Source: Petunia secreta
Taxonomy: Eukaryota > Streptophyta > Magnoliopsida > Solanales > Solanaceae
Assembly (NCBI GenBank): GCA_029990175.1
Contig: JARKIP010000211.1
Location: 372,001 to 436,000 of the forward strand
Direction: 5' to 3'
DNA: 64,000 nt
A model generated the notes under the pieces. The model did no database searches, was not told where the DNA came from, and was given only the letters and a program-made list of their open reading frames with translations. The position numbers and the translations under genes are program-made. Numbering within the stretch: the first letter of the stretch is position 1; the number at the start of each line of letters is the position of its first letter. Shown here piece after piece: positions 32,524 to 48,655 of this stretch.

Positions 32524-32864
32524 ATGACAAAAATTTTTGACTTACGTCCATTTTGTTGCTGCACTCTTTCTTGGTACTCAAGAACACACACTTTCTTTCC
32601 TTTTTCTTTTTCTTGTATTTTGAAATCCAAACATGCTGCTATTATCACGTATATTACTTTATAATCACATATGTTACTTTATAATATAATTGATAAAGGT
32701 TTCTTTTGAAATGTGAAATCTTATTTCTTACTCTTCTTTTTTGCAGTTGGAACTATGATCCCATCAGTAAAAGCAGCAAACACATGCTACCAAATACATC
32801 CAGAAATTTTGTGATACCAAGGCAAGGTTGAGCCAAAATGTTTGCCATTTTGCAAGCAGAAATT
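32524..32864 (+). pseudogene. Defensin-like peptide gene, copy 3: truncated pseudogene
   Basis: Exon 1 is 32524-32573 (50 bp, the same +1 length as copy 2), the intron 32574-32746, and exon 2 starts at 32747. In exon 2 the second mature Cys codon has become TGA (32812-32814). The exon is then cut at about 32864 after KCLPFCKQK and joined to sequence that follows the decayed DEFL relative elsewhere (AGTAATTGTTATCCCATC, compare 787-804). About 1.8 kb, including an Ole e 6-like copy, was lost at this junction. Promoter and TATA box remain, so it may be transcribed, but it cannot make the peptide. Confidence 0.85.
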
Positions 32865-33034
32865 AGTAATTGTTATCCCATCTTCATATGATAGACATCT
32901 TAATTCCATGCAATAAAAGTGTCATCCATCTTATATCTTAATGTTCTTTGTAAATATATCCTAACCATGTATCCGAAAATATTCTCCCCTTAACTCCTCC
33001 GACTAAATCAACTAATTATAGTGAACATAACAAG
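32865..33034. other. Double-deletion junction between units 3 and 4
   Basis: Sequence matching 787-890 (CATCTTCATATGATAG and on) runs to ATATCCTAAC at 32964. It then jumps to CATGTATCCGAAAATATTCT, matching 10420. So a second deletion of about 650 bp, with a shared AAC at the joint, lies 100 bp after the first. Confidence 0.75.
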
Positions 33035-33439
33035 CCTTTTCCGGACAAACTTTTTGCCCTACCACAAGTTCCAAATGTGAAAAAAGATCATTTTACTTAG
33101 TTTGACAGTAATGTAATAACCTTCCAAATTATGGTTTGTAGCAGTGTGTTAGAGTTCTTCAAGAATGATCAGATGCTGAGGTTTATGAAAAATACAACAA
33201 TCACGATAGTCCCTAGGAAGACTCATGCAGAATTAGTATGGGACTACAGGCCTATAGCTTATTGTAATACAGTTTACAAGGTGATATTTGAAATGCTTTG
33301 CAGCAATCTTAAAGGAATACTCCCAAGTATCATTCCAAGAACCAAAGTGATTTTCAGGAGCGAAAGGCAATCATGCATAATATATCGATATTTCAAGATA
33401 TTGTTAGATTGTATAACACGAAAAACACAAGAAAGAACC
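33035..33439 (+). mobile_element. LINE remnant, unit 4, left part
   Basis: VCSSVLEFFKNDQMLRFMKN, DYRPIAYCNTVYKVIFEMLC and LKGILPSIIPRTKVIFRSER are readable in one frame (33131-33445). It is interrupted after GAACC (33435-33439) by the E3 solo LTR. Confidence 0.82.
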
Positions 33440-38021
<4,582 letters not shown>

Positions 38022-38636
38022 GAACCTATCATATGATGGAAGAGTCCAAATTGTGAAATATGTATTGTTGCACCTGCAAACCTACTGGGCGTCAACCTTC
38101 TTATGACCAAAGCAGTTCATGACAAGTATAGTAACAGTATGCAGAAATTACTTAAGGGATGGAAAATCACAAACTAATTAGGTGCCATTGGTAGCATAGG
38201 ACCTGGTGTGTATACTAATGAATAAAGGAGGACCAGAGGTAATTTATTAGGACATGGCATGAAGCAGCAATAGCTAAGTATGTATGGAACATAGCAAGTA
38301 AGAGTGACATCATGTATATCTGAAAGGGGAGGACTCGTGGCAGTACATACCACCTCAGGATTCAAGCTGGCACTGGAAGAAAATAAGCAAAATGAGGGAT
38401 AAGTTTGCAAGTGTATATGTACTAAATAATTGGCGTACTCCTAATGGAAAGTATACAGTATCCAGCGGCTACAAATAATGGAGAGAGACAAATGATGCGT
38501 CGTCTTGGAGAGTATAGGTGTGTAAAAAATGAACATCCCAAAGCATTGCTTCATTGCATGGCGGCGATGCACAGGAGATCGAAAACATTAGAAAGAGTTC
38601 AGAGGCTGGGGATTTGTTAGGACACATAGTGTCTAC
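38022..38636 (+). mobile_element. LINE remnant, unit 4, middle part
   Basis: LINE resumes at the duplicated GAACC: RVQIVKYVLLHLQTYWASTF, KNKGGPEVIY, then the zf-RVT start. It ends at TCTAC (38632-38636). It closely matches 58351-58989 in unit 5. Confidence 0.82.
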
Positions 38637-39092
38637 TCTTTATATCTAAAATTTGTCATGTAGGTTAAATAATTAAATTTATGGATGGGCCACAAGCAAT
38701 ACGGTGAATACGCAGGAAATTAAGTAAAAAATGAAAGAAAAGTAATAAACAAGAAAATAAATAATTATATTCTTGAGAAAATTGGGATTCGATGCGAATA
38801 GTTTGATTCCAATTATAAAAGGAGAGGATTTCCGTATATTTCGTGAATTTTGAAGAGAAAAGAAGAATTCTTGTAGTCTTCCTTTTATATTGAAAAGAGA
38901 GAAGTAGGATTCTTGTAGAATTCTAAGATGCGAATTATAATAGGAAGGCTGGAGTATTATAGGTTAAACTTTACCCAAATCCTAAGCTTAATAGAATTCT
39001 TTTTTTGTGAGGCCTTTGGCCCATTACAAAATAAGTTAGGATTCCTAATTTACATAGGAGAAGGATTAGGGCCTAGAAATTTTGCCGACACA
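38637..39092. mobile_element. Solo LTR inside the LINE, unit 4
   Basis: 456 bp, start mutated to TCTTTATA, end CCGACACA. TSD TCTAC on both sides (38632-38636, 39093-39097). Confidence 0.82.
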
Positions 39093-39359
39093 TCTACTGT
39101 GTAGAGGAAGCTGTGAAACTATAGAACAACTATATTATGAATATGAGTTTTTAGAGTGGTACCTCAAAAAACTGCTTGAATGAATAGGGTCGGAGATAAG
39201 AAGGTATAATCTACAAGGTATATGACGAAAAGTAAAGAGAATGGTAAAGAGGAAGGTCAAGAAAAGCTTTGTCATAGTAGTCTTCGAAGCACTTGAATAG
39301 CACATTTGGTGGGCATGCAATGAAGCATTTTGGAATCACAGGGTTCAACGTCCGCAGTT
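39093..39359 (+). mobile_element. LINE remnant, unit 4, 3' part, cut at a duplication joint
   Basis: The zf-RVT tail runs as in unit 5 (59446 on) as far as CAACGTCCGCAGTT and stops at 39359. There E3 leader sequence (GGGTGTCAAAAGCTGCCCCT) takes over without a TSD. This is a recombination breakpoint, not an insertion end. Confidence 0.75.
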
Positions 39360-40059
39360 GGGTGTCAAAAGCTGCCCCTCTTTACCCGAAAAAGATGAAA
39401 GAGTTTTCAGGGTAAAGAAGTTGACATAAAGGAAATTTTGTCACAGTAAAGCCAAAGAATTTTATTCCATGGACCAAAGTACGAGGCTTATGGATACAGC
39501 CGAACTTCGGTTTTCGAGTTGCCTAGATATCTCGGGTTAAAAGAGAATCAGGCCATATGTAGTTCGACGACACTTGGATACGAAAACTCGCACGATTGGC
39601 TGGAAAAAGAACGCACGAATAGGAAAAAATTCAAACTGACGTCCTAATCTGAAACAAATGATTAGGATGGGACTTGCTTGTTCGAGTGCGATTCTTCAGA
39701 TCTTCGTTGACGAGTCTAGCTCATATCAACGATTTCTCCAGTTTACTGCTAAGAAAAATTTCCACGTTATGCTCCAAATGCTGCTGCGGTACTGCTAAAA
39801 TCTGTAACATTCTCGACAAATGGTAAGCGAGCAACTGCTAATAAATTGTAACAATTGGAATAAGAAATAAATAAGGTGATAACATAAAATTGTAAATGTG
39901 GGTTGTGATATCATCAATAAGTTCTTATTTCGATCAACTGACGAGGCGCTCCGCCCGGGGAACCTCTAGGCTGATCATTATTGTGAAACAGTAAAGTAAA
40001 ATAATAAGTAAAGTGAGAACGAATTGTAGAATGCAAGGCTTTCATAAGATAAGTCGACT

Positions 40060-40765
40060 AACGAGACATGATGTCTCAAGTCGACTTGTCTATCTTTATC
40101 ATCTACTTCAAATATATCACGCTAATATTGTAAGACAACCAACATTGCGAGACACTCCGAAAGTGGTGCCTCAAGTCGACTTGTCTATCACTATCATCTA
40201 CTTCAAATATAACATGCTAATATTGCAAGACAACAAACATCGGGAGACACTCCGAAAGTAGCACCTCAAGTCGACTTGTCTATCACTATCATCTACTTTA
40301 AATATAACATGCCAATAAGACAACCAGCATCGCGAGACACTCCGAAAGTGGTACCTCAAGTCGACTTGTCTATCTTTATCATCTACTTCAAATATATCAC
40401 GCTAATATTGTAAGACAACCAACATTGTGAGACACTCCGAAAGTGGTGCCTCAAGTCGACTTGTCTATCCCTATTATCTACTACAAATATAACATGCCAA
40501 TATTGCAAGACAACCAACATCGCGAGACACTCCGAAAGTGGTGCCTCAAGTTGACTTGTCTATTGCTGCCATCTACTTCAAATATATTATGACAATATTG
40601 CAAGACAACCAACATCGCGAGACTCTCCAAAATTGGTGCCTCAAGTCGACTTGTCTATCGCTATCATCTACGTCAAATATATTATGCCAATATTGCAAGA
40701 CAACCAACATCGCGAGATACTCCGAAAGTGGTGCCTCAAGTTGACTTGTCTATCTCTATCATCTA
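40060..40765 (+). repeat. 95-bp minisatellite, about 7.5 copies
   Basis: CTCAAGT(C/T)GACTTGTC recurs at 40075, 40170, 40265, 40355, 40450, 40545, 40640 and 40735. The step is 95 bp except one 90-bp unit. Each unit also holds CAAGACAACCAACATCGCGA. Confidence 0.95.
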
Positions 40766-40980
40766 TGCAAGTTTTAGAACAATGTTTTTTTTGAAATAAG
40801 GATCATAAAAATAGAAATGCCGCTTGTTCGGCAACAAACCATGATAAGCATAATGCTTTAATTCATGAAGAGGCAGTTTACAATGCAATCTTGTACTATA
40901 TTTCAATCACATGACAAAAAAAATGAGACACCCGGTCCTGAAGCATCCAATGTCTCAATCAAACTTGAAAGAAACCTGCA

Positions 40981-41190
40981 TATCCTATTTGTGGGTGGAA
41001 GGACCCAAGATATTCTATTTGTGGGTGGAAAACCTGAGATATCCTGTTTGTGGGTGGAAGGACCCGAGATATCCTATTTGTGAGTGGAAGGACCCGAGAT
41101 ATCCTATTTGTGGGTGGAAGGACCCGAAGATATCTTATTTGTGGGTGGAAAGACCCGAAATATCCTATTTGTGGGTGGAAGGACCCGAGA
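40981..41190 (+). repeat. 30-bp minisatellite, seven copies
   Basis: GTGGGTGGAAGGACCCGAGA with TATCCTATTT recurs every 30-31 bp, at 40991, 41021, 41050, 41080, 41110, 41141 and 41171. The repeat being a multiple of three opens both strands over a 90-110-aa frame; it is not a gene. Confidence 0.95.
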
Positions 41191-44100
41191 TGTTCATCTA
41201 CACAAACAAAATTAAAGTAAAGCAAAAAACACAAAGGTCATTATAGCAGGTACTTTCTCCAAATTTATCAATATCTGCAAATCACAAAAATAAAATTTTA
41301 GTAAACGTTATCATAAAGCAAAATAGAGATAAAACGGATATGTTTAACAATTGCAAGGAATGTAGGAAATAGAAATGTCGCTTTTCGGCAATAAACCATG
41401 AGAAAGCATAATGCTCCAAATCATAAAAAGGATGTTTTCGATGCAGTCTTGGGTTGCACCCCAACCAGAAGGTAGGAACCCATCCAAAGTAGTCCCATTG
41501 TCAGATAAGCTTATATCTCCGAATCCTTCTACGGAGGAATGGTCTTGGCCACAATGCAAAGGGAACCTCCCAGATTTGGCAATATCTGTAAGTTATAAAG
41601 CAGAACTTTAGTGAGTGTTCTCATACAAAGAAAGAGAAATGAAACAGATATGCTTAACAGTTTGCAAGAGTTATGAGAAATAGAAATGCCGCCTTTTCGG
41701 CAAAGTGAGAAAGCATCGAGCTTTATCCCAAATATCATTTCAATCCAAGCGATGAGAATCTTCAAGATTGTCTTGCTAAAACGTTTATCTTCTAATGTGG
41801 GCGTTAATATTCCTGCTCTCAAAGAAAAAATGTTAGTTTTGGGAGGGAGGGGGGAGCGTCTGATTTGTGCTGACTTGATCTTGATCTTCTTGATATCGCT
41901 TCTGCTCCTATGTCTTCCTCGGACTTGGATTTGTGAATCATACTCGGAGACTGGGCTCCTAAACTCAATAGCATGAATTTTTTGATAATAGAGGCAAAGT
42001 AAAAGTAGTTTGGTAATAAAGTAAATAAAGTAACCATGCAAATATTTCATGAAAGTAAGATGCATTTTATGAAATTTCTGCCTTGACTTAAGCTTGTGAC
42101 ATATCTTGAAACAAACTGAACATCCTTTTCTTAGATTTAGCACTATTCACTTAGCCAATTCCCGAGATCTTGCTAATTCATCTTTTAATAATCGATGATG
42201 TTTCTTGCAAAATTCTGCTCCAGTTATTATCTTTCACAGCTTCAACTCGTTTTTGCAAAAATTGTCCCAGTTGGGAATTCCGATACTTCAAATTGCTTTG
42301 TAAAAGCTGCCCCAGTTTATGTTCTAACAGTATTGATATCCAAAAAATGCAAAAGATAACTTTTCACTGCAGTATTCTTAAATTGTTCAGCTGATTTGTT
42401 ATATGTCACAAGTAAAGTTTCGGCTGGTTTACCAATTTCAATTTTGACATAAAACAAATATAATTGAAATAAATAAATAATAAAATAAGAATGCAATGCA
42501 TTTTATTTCAACTTTCATAAAATTTAAAAGAACTAATTCAAATTAACATAAGTTTTGAAGTACAATGCAATTCAGGGTCTCAATCAGAATTAAAATTGAA
42601 AATAATGCTATTAAGTTCAATCGCCAAGTTCTTTTCAAACAATTCCATTAGCTTCTGGTGCTGCTGGAGCATTGTCATCAATCAAATCTTGAATCTCTTG
42701 CGTGGTGAATGGTCAGTCACTTCATAAATCCAACTTCTGCTAGAGAAATAAACAAAACAAAAAAAAAAAAAACTCAAATGGCAACTATGTTAGTTTGCAT
42801 GTCATTATTAAGATTGCACACAAGCACATAACACAGTATTTAACACATTTTGAACAAATAAAACAAGGCAATCAGTTAACATGTGGCAATCACAAGTAGT
42901 TGAGCGTAAATAAATATGCAAGCACGTCCTACCCGGTAAGGTTCCTCTTTGTGCTAGAGGTAAGCCTAATCGCGCAAACAAGTGGCAACGAAAAATAGTC
43001 CATGCTAGTTCTGAGCTATTCAAGTTTAGAGTAAGCAATAAATAATAATTGATAACAATCATCTCTCCGCATTGACACTGCAATTCCGTTATCCCAATTA
43101 ACTTCCAAAAGTTGGTGTCAACTCGAAATTCTAACACAACTCATGCTCTCCACAACATCTGCACAAAATTCTAAACCCAAATACCTAAAACCTGAAACAA
43201 TCCTCCATACCTTTGCAAACATCCACACTCCTCCAGGCACAACTCGCAATTATTTTACAATATCCAGGGGTGAAATTTTCAACTGCCTTCACAATTCTAG
43301 AATGCAAATCATAAAACGTCCCAATTGACCTTTTACAAATAAAACCTCATCAGTCCTTGGCTTTGGACAAGCCTCTCAGCTTCCTAGGTTCTGCAAGGTT
43401 CACAGACCTTGTTCATAGGGCTCCTCACTGGTCCTCGGCTTTAATCAAGCCTCTCAGTTTCCTAAGTAGCCAAGACCTCACTAGTCTTCAAGGAGGGGCC
43501 CTACTGGTCATTCAAAGACACAAGGGCTTCACTCTCCTAGCATGCGACAAGTATACTTCAATTTTCATAAAAGAAATGCAGCTGGTCAATCAACATATGC
43601 CTACACACACACAAGTCTTCAGAAGATAGACCCCACTAATCTTTTAAAGACACCAGGCGCTTCACCTCTTAGATCTCACCATACAAGACCATCTCCAAAT
43701 CATAAACCAACCAAATCTGCCTAACTTTCCCCAGACTGCAATTCTATTTTGTTCACAAAATTCTGCACTATGATCTCAAATTCTTTGTGGACTGCTATGA
43801 CCACATAGATTCTCCTAAATTCTTCCATTTTCTAAACTAAAAGACGAAATATGAGACAAAATTCTAAATCTGATTATGCTAAAAACATGGCTAGGACTAA
43901 GGATTCGTTATCACATAGCACATAATATGAATTGTCGTTGGGTTTCAAAAACTCGTTGACATAAGGGCGGTTTCCTAACTATGGAGGCGGTACCAAGGAC
44001 CGGGTCCAAACTAAGGTGTAAAATACATGCATGCTCCTAAAGCTCTGTCTAAGAGTGGGTTAACGGTAGAGGCTAACAGGTGAGTGGCAAGCGGTCTCGC

Positions 44101-44486
44101 AGTCGAATACTCCCACGATGGCCGCCGGTGTACCAACTCGTCAAAAGGGTTCTTTAGTGGAAGAAAGTTTGTGTGCGCATGGGCACACCTCGCGGATATT
44201 TGGGGTGAAAATGCAAGAGGTTCCCAGGAGTGGGGGAAGTATGAACGGAATGCCAACTTATATATGTGCACAAATAAGGGTGTAGTGACATGCTTTCGTG
44301 ACAAACAACAATCAATTAGATTAATCTAAGCATGCTTGAAAATAAACAATAGATGTAATCATGCTAATTCCAACATACAAACACAATAATTAAATAAGCT
44401 GTGCATACTAGTATCGGCATACAATTCAAATAATACAAACAAACAAATTCTTGAAAGCCTTATGGCTAGAACAATTAAATGATATC

Positions 44487-44505
44487 CCCAGCAGAGTCGT
44501 CACGC
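44487..44505 (-). promoter_or_regulatory. Primer binding site of E3 (minus strand)
   Basis: Reading the minus strand, LTR end CAACA (44510-44506) is followed by GCGTGACGACTCTGCTGGGG. The typical Tat/Ogre site is TGGCGACTCTGCTGGGG; here one base differs (TGACG). It marks the LTR-leader boundary and sets the direction of the element. Confidence 0.65.
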
Positions 44506-44513
44506 TGTTGAAC

Positions 44514-47015
44514 TGAAACGACCTCGGTTAGTCGTTTCGAAAGTTAGGACTCCGATTGGCGTGCCGATAATTTGAAAATATTCGTAAGGCCCATTGAGAC
44601 TTATCTGTAAAATTTGAGCTAAATCAAACCTCGTTTGCTAGGCATCGGAAGAAAGTTTCAGTTTTTATTGTCGATAAATATTAAAAAGATATTTTCGAGC
44701 TCGGTTTTGGCGAATGAGCTCCGATTCGAAATCCGAAAGGGCCGTTAGGTTCGTATGATTATTTTTTACTTTTGTAATTTTTCGAAAGTGAATTTCGATG
44801 TTATTCGGCTAGTTTCCGCTAAAATGCCGAAAGTTAAATAATTTGACCTTTTTTCATTTAAATTCACATCTTGAGTTTCGGGAGTCCAATTTGAGATCCG
44901 CCTTTGCGAGTATGTTACATATATTTTGTATAACTTGTATGCAAAAGTTGGGATTATTTCGAATATCGTAGGGTACCGTTTTAATTTTTACCGTAGCAGC
45001 GAATTTATTTTAAAAAAAAAGGAAAAGAATGAAAATTGGAAAAGATATATATATATATCATAACGTTGAGTTGAGGAACAGAAACATTAGAAGAGGAAAT
45101 GAAATGACGCAGAAGGGAAAAAATGCCATAAAATAAGAAAAGAGCCGGAGAAAAGATAGGAATTTTACCCCGAAACATCCAGGTAATGATGTTAATTCAT
45201 TATTTGAGTTTATTACGTATGTTTGAATATATTTTAACGGTGAAAATTGTGATATTAGACATTATTTTAATAAGTCCAATTAATAGTTTAAAGGGTCAAA
45301 TGGACCCCGATAACGAAATTGATTATATATTCATACTTTATGGCAACATATAAATGTAAAGTATTTGAGGTTTGGTTATGTGACCTTAAACCCTGTACAT
45401 AGGCCTGGCCTGCGTATTGCGTATGCGAATAGGGTATCAGGATCCTAACCGGATTGCCCTAAAATGTGACGAATGAAGCCTTTAGCCTAATTTGATATAT
45501 TTTTCTGCTTATTGAATAGAGTGGGATCGTTTGGCAATGAAACCAAAGGACAAGCGGTTATTGAGTGGATGTACTAACTTTGTAACAAGGTAAGTGTTTA
45601 TATCCATTTCTTTGGAGGCACCTGGCCTCGTAGATTTTCTACCACGTGATCCTTACGTGTGTAGCTGCCGATAGGCGTACTCATTACGCCTTAGCTTTGA
45701 ATTTACGTTGTATATTATATGTTATGTCCTGTTGTTGGTATTGCATTAAGGATCTGAGCCTTGTACTCTGGTTGTGAGTTGGCATCTACTTCCCAGCTGT
45801 CAATGAGAGTCCCGCGCCGGTGAAGCGTTATTATTGCATCACATTGCATTCATATGCATTATATGTCATTTATATGCATTACATTGCATATCATACTGGG
45901 TGCATGAGTATTCCGCCCCAGGAGCAGGAGTATTCCGCTCCATTGTATCATATTGAGGGTAGGAGTATTCCGCCCCAGGAATAGGAGTATTCCGCTCCAT
46001 TGTATCATATTGAGGGTAGGAGTATTCCTCCCCAGGAGCAGGAGTCTTCCGCTCCATTGTATTATATTGAGGGTAGGAGGATTCCGCCCCAGGAGAGTGC
46101 AGGAGTATTCCGCCTCAGCTTTACATTATATCGGGTGCAGGAGTATTCCGCCCCAAGAGAGTGCAGGAGTATTTCGCCTCTGGTTTATATTATATCGGGT
46201 GCAGGAGTATTCCGCCCCAGGAGCAGGAGTATTCCGCTCCAGTTGGTTATCAGATTGGATTCCCCTCGAATGCAGGAGTATTTCGCTTCGAGATGGGATG
46301 GCGGGCACATGTGACCCTTTGCATCATATTTCATTTCATTTCATCTCAATTCATACCATTGTGTAGACTTGCGGTACATGACTACTGTTCTTCTTATATG
46401 TGCATTGCTTATTTGTTGATATGTTTCTGGCACGCATCCTTGGTTGATTATATAAGTTTCTTACATGTCTCCGGTATATATCTGGCTCTGCCTTTTTATA
46501 ATTTAAATAAAAAGAATTTGGTCTATCTGTTTCTTTTCCCCCTGGCTAGCTATCCTATTCTTTGAGGTGACTAGTCTGCCCCACTTATTGAGTCCTTTTG
46601 ACTCACCCTTATTTGTTATTTGTTTTTTGTCTATCTATTTTGTTTCGGCAGGTTCGCTCCAGGATTGAGTTCGCCACGTTGTGAAGGAGCGAAGACGACT
46701 TCAGCTGTCAGGGTGAGCCAGTTTATTGGTTATTATTTCAGTTGCATTTTGCTCCCTTCAGGAGGTATTTGTCGTCTTTTGTACTCTTAGATGTCTAGTC
46801 TGGATAAACCTAAACCTAATATGTTGGGTAGCCAGCTTTAATTTCTTTTGTACAGCTTAGAGGTATCAATATGTCTGTATTTTTGTTTTAAGTCTTGTCC
46901 TTATTTATGAATTATTATATTTATTTTCCTAATTTAATTGGTAAGGGTTTGCCCGACGGGTCTAGGGGAGGACGTCGGGTGCCCGCAAGGCCTAACTGGA
47001 TTTCGGGTCGTGTCA
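44514..47015 (+). repeat. E2 5' LTR (2,502 bp)
   Basis: TG...CA ends. It carries the 56-57-bp array (45900-46290) and a single remnant of the E1-type 54-bp unit near 45804 (GAGAGTCCCGCGCCGGTGAA). It is nearly the same as the 3' LTR, the chief difference being a TA tract. Confidence 0.9.
45900..46290 (+). repeat. 56-57-bp tandem array in E2 5' LTR
   Basis: GGAGTATTCCGCCCCAGGAG alternates with GAGTATTCCGCTCCATTGTA and ATCATATTGAGGGTA. About six imperfect units, plus shorter variants to the right (AGAGTGCAGGAGTATT). Frames through it are open by periodicity only. Confidence 0.9.
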
Positions 47016-47017
47016 GT

Positions 47018-47029
47018 TGGTATCAGAGC
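47018..47029 (+). promoter_or_regulatory. E2 primer binding site (initiator-Met tRNA type)
   Basis: TGGTATCAGAGC stands two bases after the LTR end, complementary to the 3' end of plant initiator-Met tRNA, as in most gypsy and many copia elements. Confidence 0.88.
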
Positions 47030-47239
47030 CCTGTTTAGAGTCTATCCAGACTAAGACAGTGTCTAGTAGAGTCTCGCTGATGGGTACGTAGCCGTCCGTA
47101 CTTATCTACGAGAGGCTATGATGGCATTTAGGAAGTTTCACTTCCTTCTTTCCTTATCGTGCGTCGGTCTTGGATGCAAAAGTATTTTCATTAATTCCTT
47201 CGTGGTAATCGTGAAACCTCGTGCGACTAATCAGCAAAC

Positions 47240-48655
47240 AGTATGAGTTCAAGACGAAGTAGTCTAGCCTGGGGCTAGCATTGACGGAACCCCGAGAGTT
47301 TTGATCGTGCTGACGATCTAGTTACGGAGGTCCTAGCTGTACGAGCTTGCGATGGGCAAGGGAGCAGGGCCTTATGGTTCCCTTGGCTCTCTACGATGCT
47401 TTTATGAGAATCTTGGCGACGCAGATACCGTAAGAACCTATTATTCGCTGGGCAGCCTATCAGGTTGCCGCATGTGCAGATATTCGGTCTCAGGGAGCTC
47501 CTATTTCAGTTCTTAATATTTCCGTAGTAATGTATGTTTCGGAGGCAACATGTGTTGTGCCTCTTGTTATTCTGGCCGGTTAGCTAGCTGAGTAATGGCC
47601 CGGTCCGAGTATCTAAAAAGGCTGCATTATTTTATGCGGTTGAACCTTCCGATATTCCTAAGCAATGCATTAGATAATCCCTGTGTAAGTTTTTTTACAA
47701 TAAAATGACGTTAGCATATTCTTCAGGATCTTGATTATATCGAGCGGTATGGTGTTGATTATTCTTCTTTTCAGTTTCAAGGTCCAGCCTTGAATTAGTG
47801 TGCCACTCTCTTATTAGCTAACTTGGTTCGATTTTTCTTCTAGATTCGTGGAAAAGTTCCTTTCGAGTAGCAAGCGAGATGAAAATTGTTGCCAGTTTGA
47901 GTGGATTGGATAGGGTAGCCTGTCGGTTAGCCTGTTGGTGTTTTCGAATATGAGATTAAATTTCTTAAGATGGCTGGATATGCACTAGAACTAGTCCATA
48001 AACCTTCCGAGAATGTTCAAAGATTTATTGGTGACCTTTCTCTTTCATTGAGATCCCAGATGGCTCGAGAAATTGAGGTTGGGACTTCATTTGATGTTGT
48101 TGTTGATATTGGTCAGAGATATTAAGCATATCATAAGTTAGAGCAGGAAGAGTTAGAGCGGGAAAGCAAGAGATCCTGTGGCCCTAGTGGGCAACCATGG
48201 TTACCTCATTTGGAGATAAGAGTTCTGATTATTTTGGAAGGTCACCTTCCAGGTTATCTCAGCTTGTGTCACATGATTCTTAGAGTGCATGGGTATTTCA
48301 TCAAGATTAGACCCAGTTTTCTCTTTATAGTTATCAACAATCTGTCCAGCTTCCAGTTTCACTGAAAATGTGTTATCATTATTGCGACCTTGTCATTTTT
48401 GGTGGAGTTCTCCTTACTTCAGCAAGTAGGCATTCGTTCTTTTTCTCACCATCAGACCAGTATCAGACACCTGCCCAGTCTCTGGGGATTTCATTTAGGG
48501 CTCAGTCATCCAGAGATATGCCACCGTCTAGCAGAGGCTGAAAGCATGGTGGTTAAGGTTCTTATGGAAATAATTATCAGGGTAGCGGCTCTGCTCAGCC
48601 GCAGAGGCAGTTCTAAGAACTACCAGTCTGCTAGGATATTGAGGTATCTGATGTA
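47240..48655 (+). pseudogene. E2 gag remnant
   Basis: Frameshifted sense-strand pieces of a gypsy Gag. SENVQRFIGDLSLSLRSQ and MAREIEVGTSFDVVVDIGQR are at 48010-48120, followed by KLEQEELERESKRSCG. Near 48370 CYHYCDL is a damaged CCHC zinc knuckle. Many stops. Related sequence in E1 lies at 16480-16660 on the minus strand. Confidence 0.75.

Larger units (their letters stand above)
39360..44505 (-). mobile_element. E3 internal leader region (unit 5), non-coding
   Basis: By the primer site at its right end, this 5.1-kb stretch is the untranslated leader of an Ogre/Tat-like element lying on the minus strand, with its 5' LTR to the right. It has repeated blocks such as TGTCCCAGTTGGG/TGCCCCAGTTTA (42215-42320), CTTTTCGGCAA (40830, 41378, 41690) and two minisatellites. 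No gag, protease or polymerase is readable; the coding part was cut off at the 39359 joint. Short frames in it are not conserved genes. Confidence 0.65.

Noticed and set aside
40060..41190. CRISPR-like array of regular repeats
   Set aside because: Units are directly adjacent without unique spacers; they are ordinary tandem minisatellites in a plant retroelement leader.
40865..41246. Overlapping long frames on both strands (72-111 aa) with repeated YLWVEGP or GSFHPQ
   Set aside because: They are produced by the 30-bp minisatellite, whose length is a multiple of three; no start context or homologue.
41529..42143. 204-aa minus-strand frame, the longest in the window
   Set aside because: Lies in the E3 leader, no recognisable domain, K/I/S-rich composition typical of AT-rich non-coding DNA; I could not support it as a gene.
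39360..44505. Possible endogenous pararetrovirus sequence
   Set aside because: No movement protein, coat or RT motif is readable; the primer site and LTR boundary fit an Ogre/Tat-type LTR element.
45953..46366. 137-aa and 174-aa frames with repeated GVFRPRSRSIPLH (also 52603-53127)
   Set aside because: Artefact of the 56-57-bp array in the E2 LTRs.
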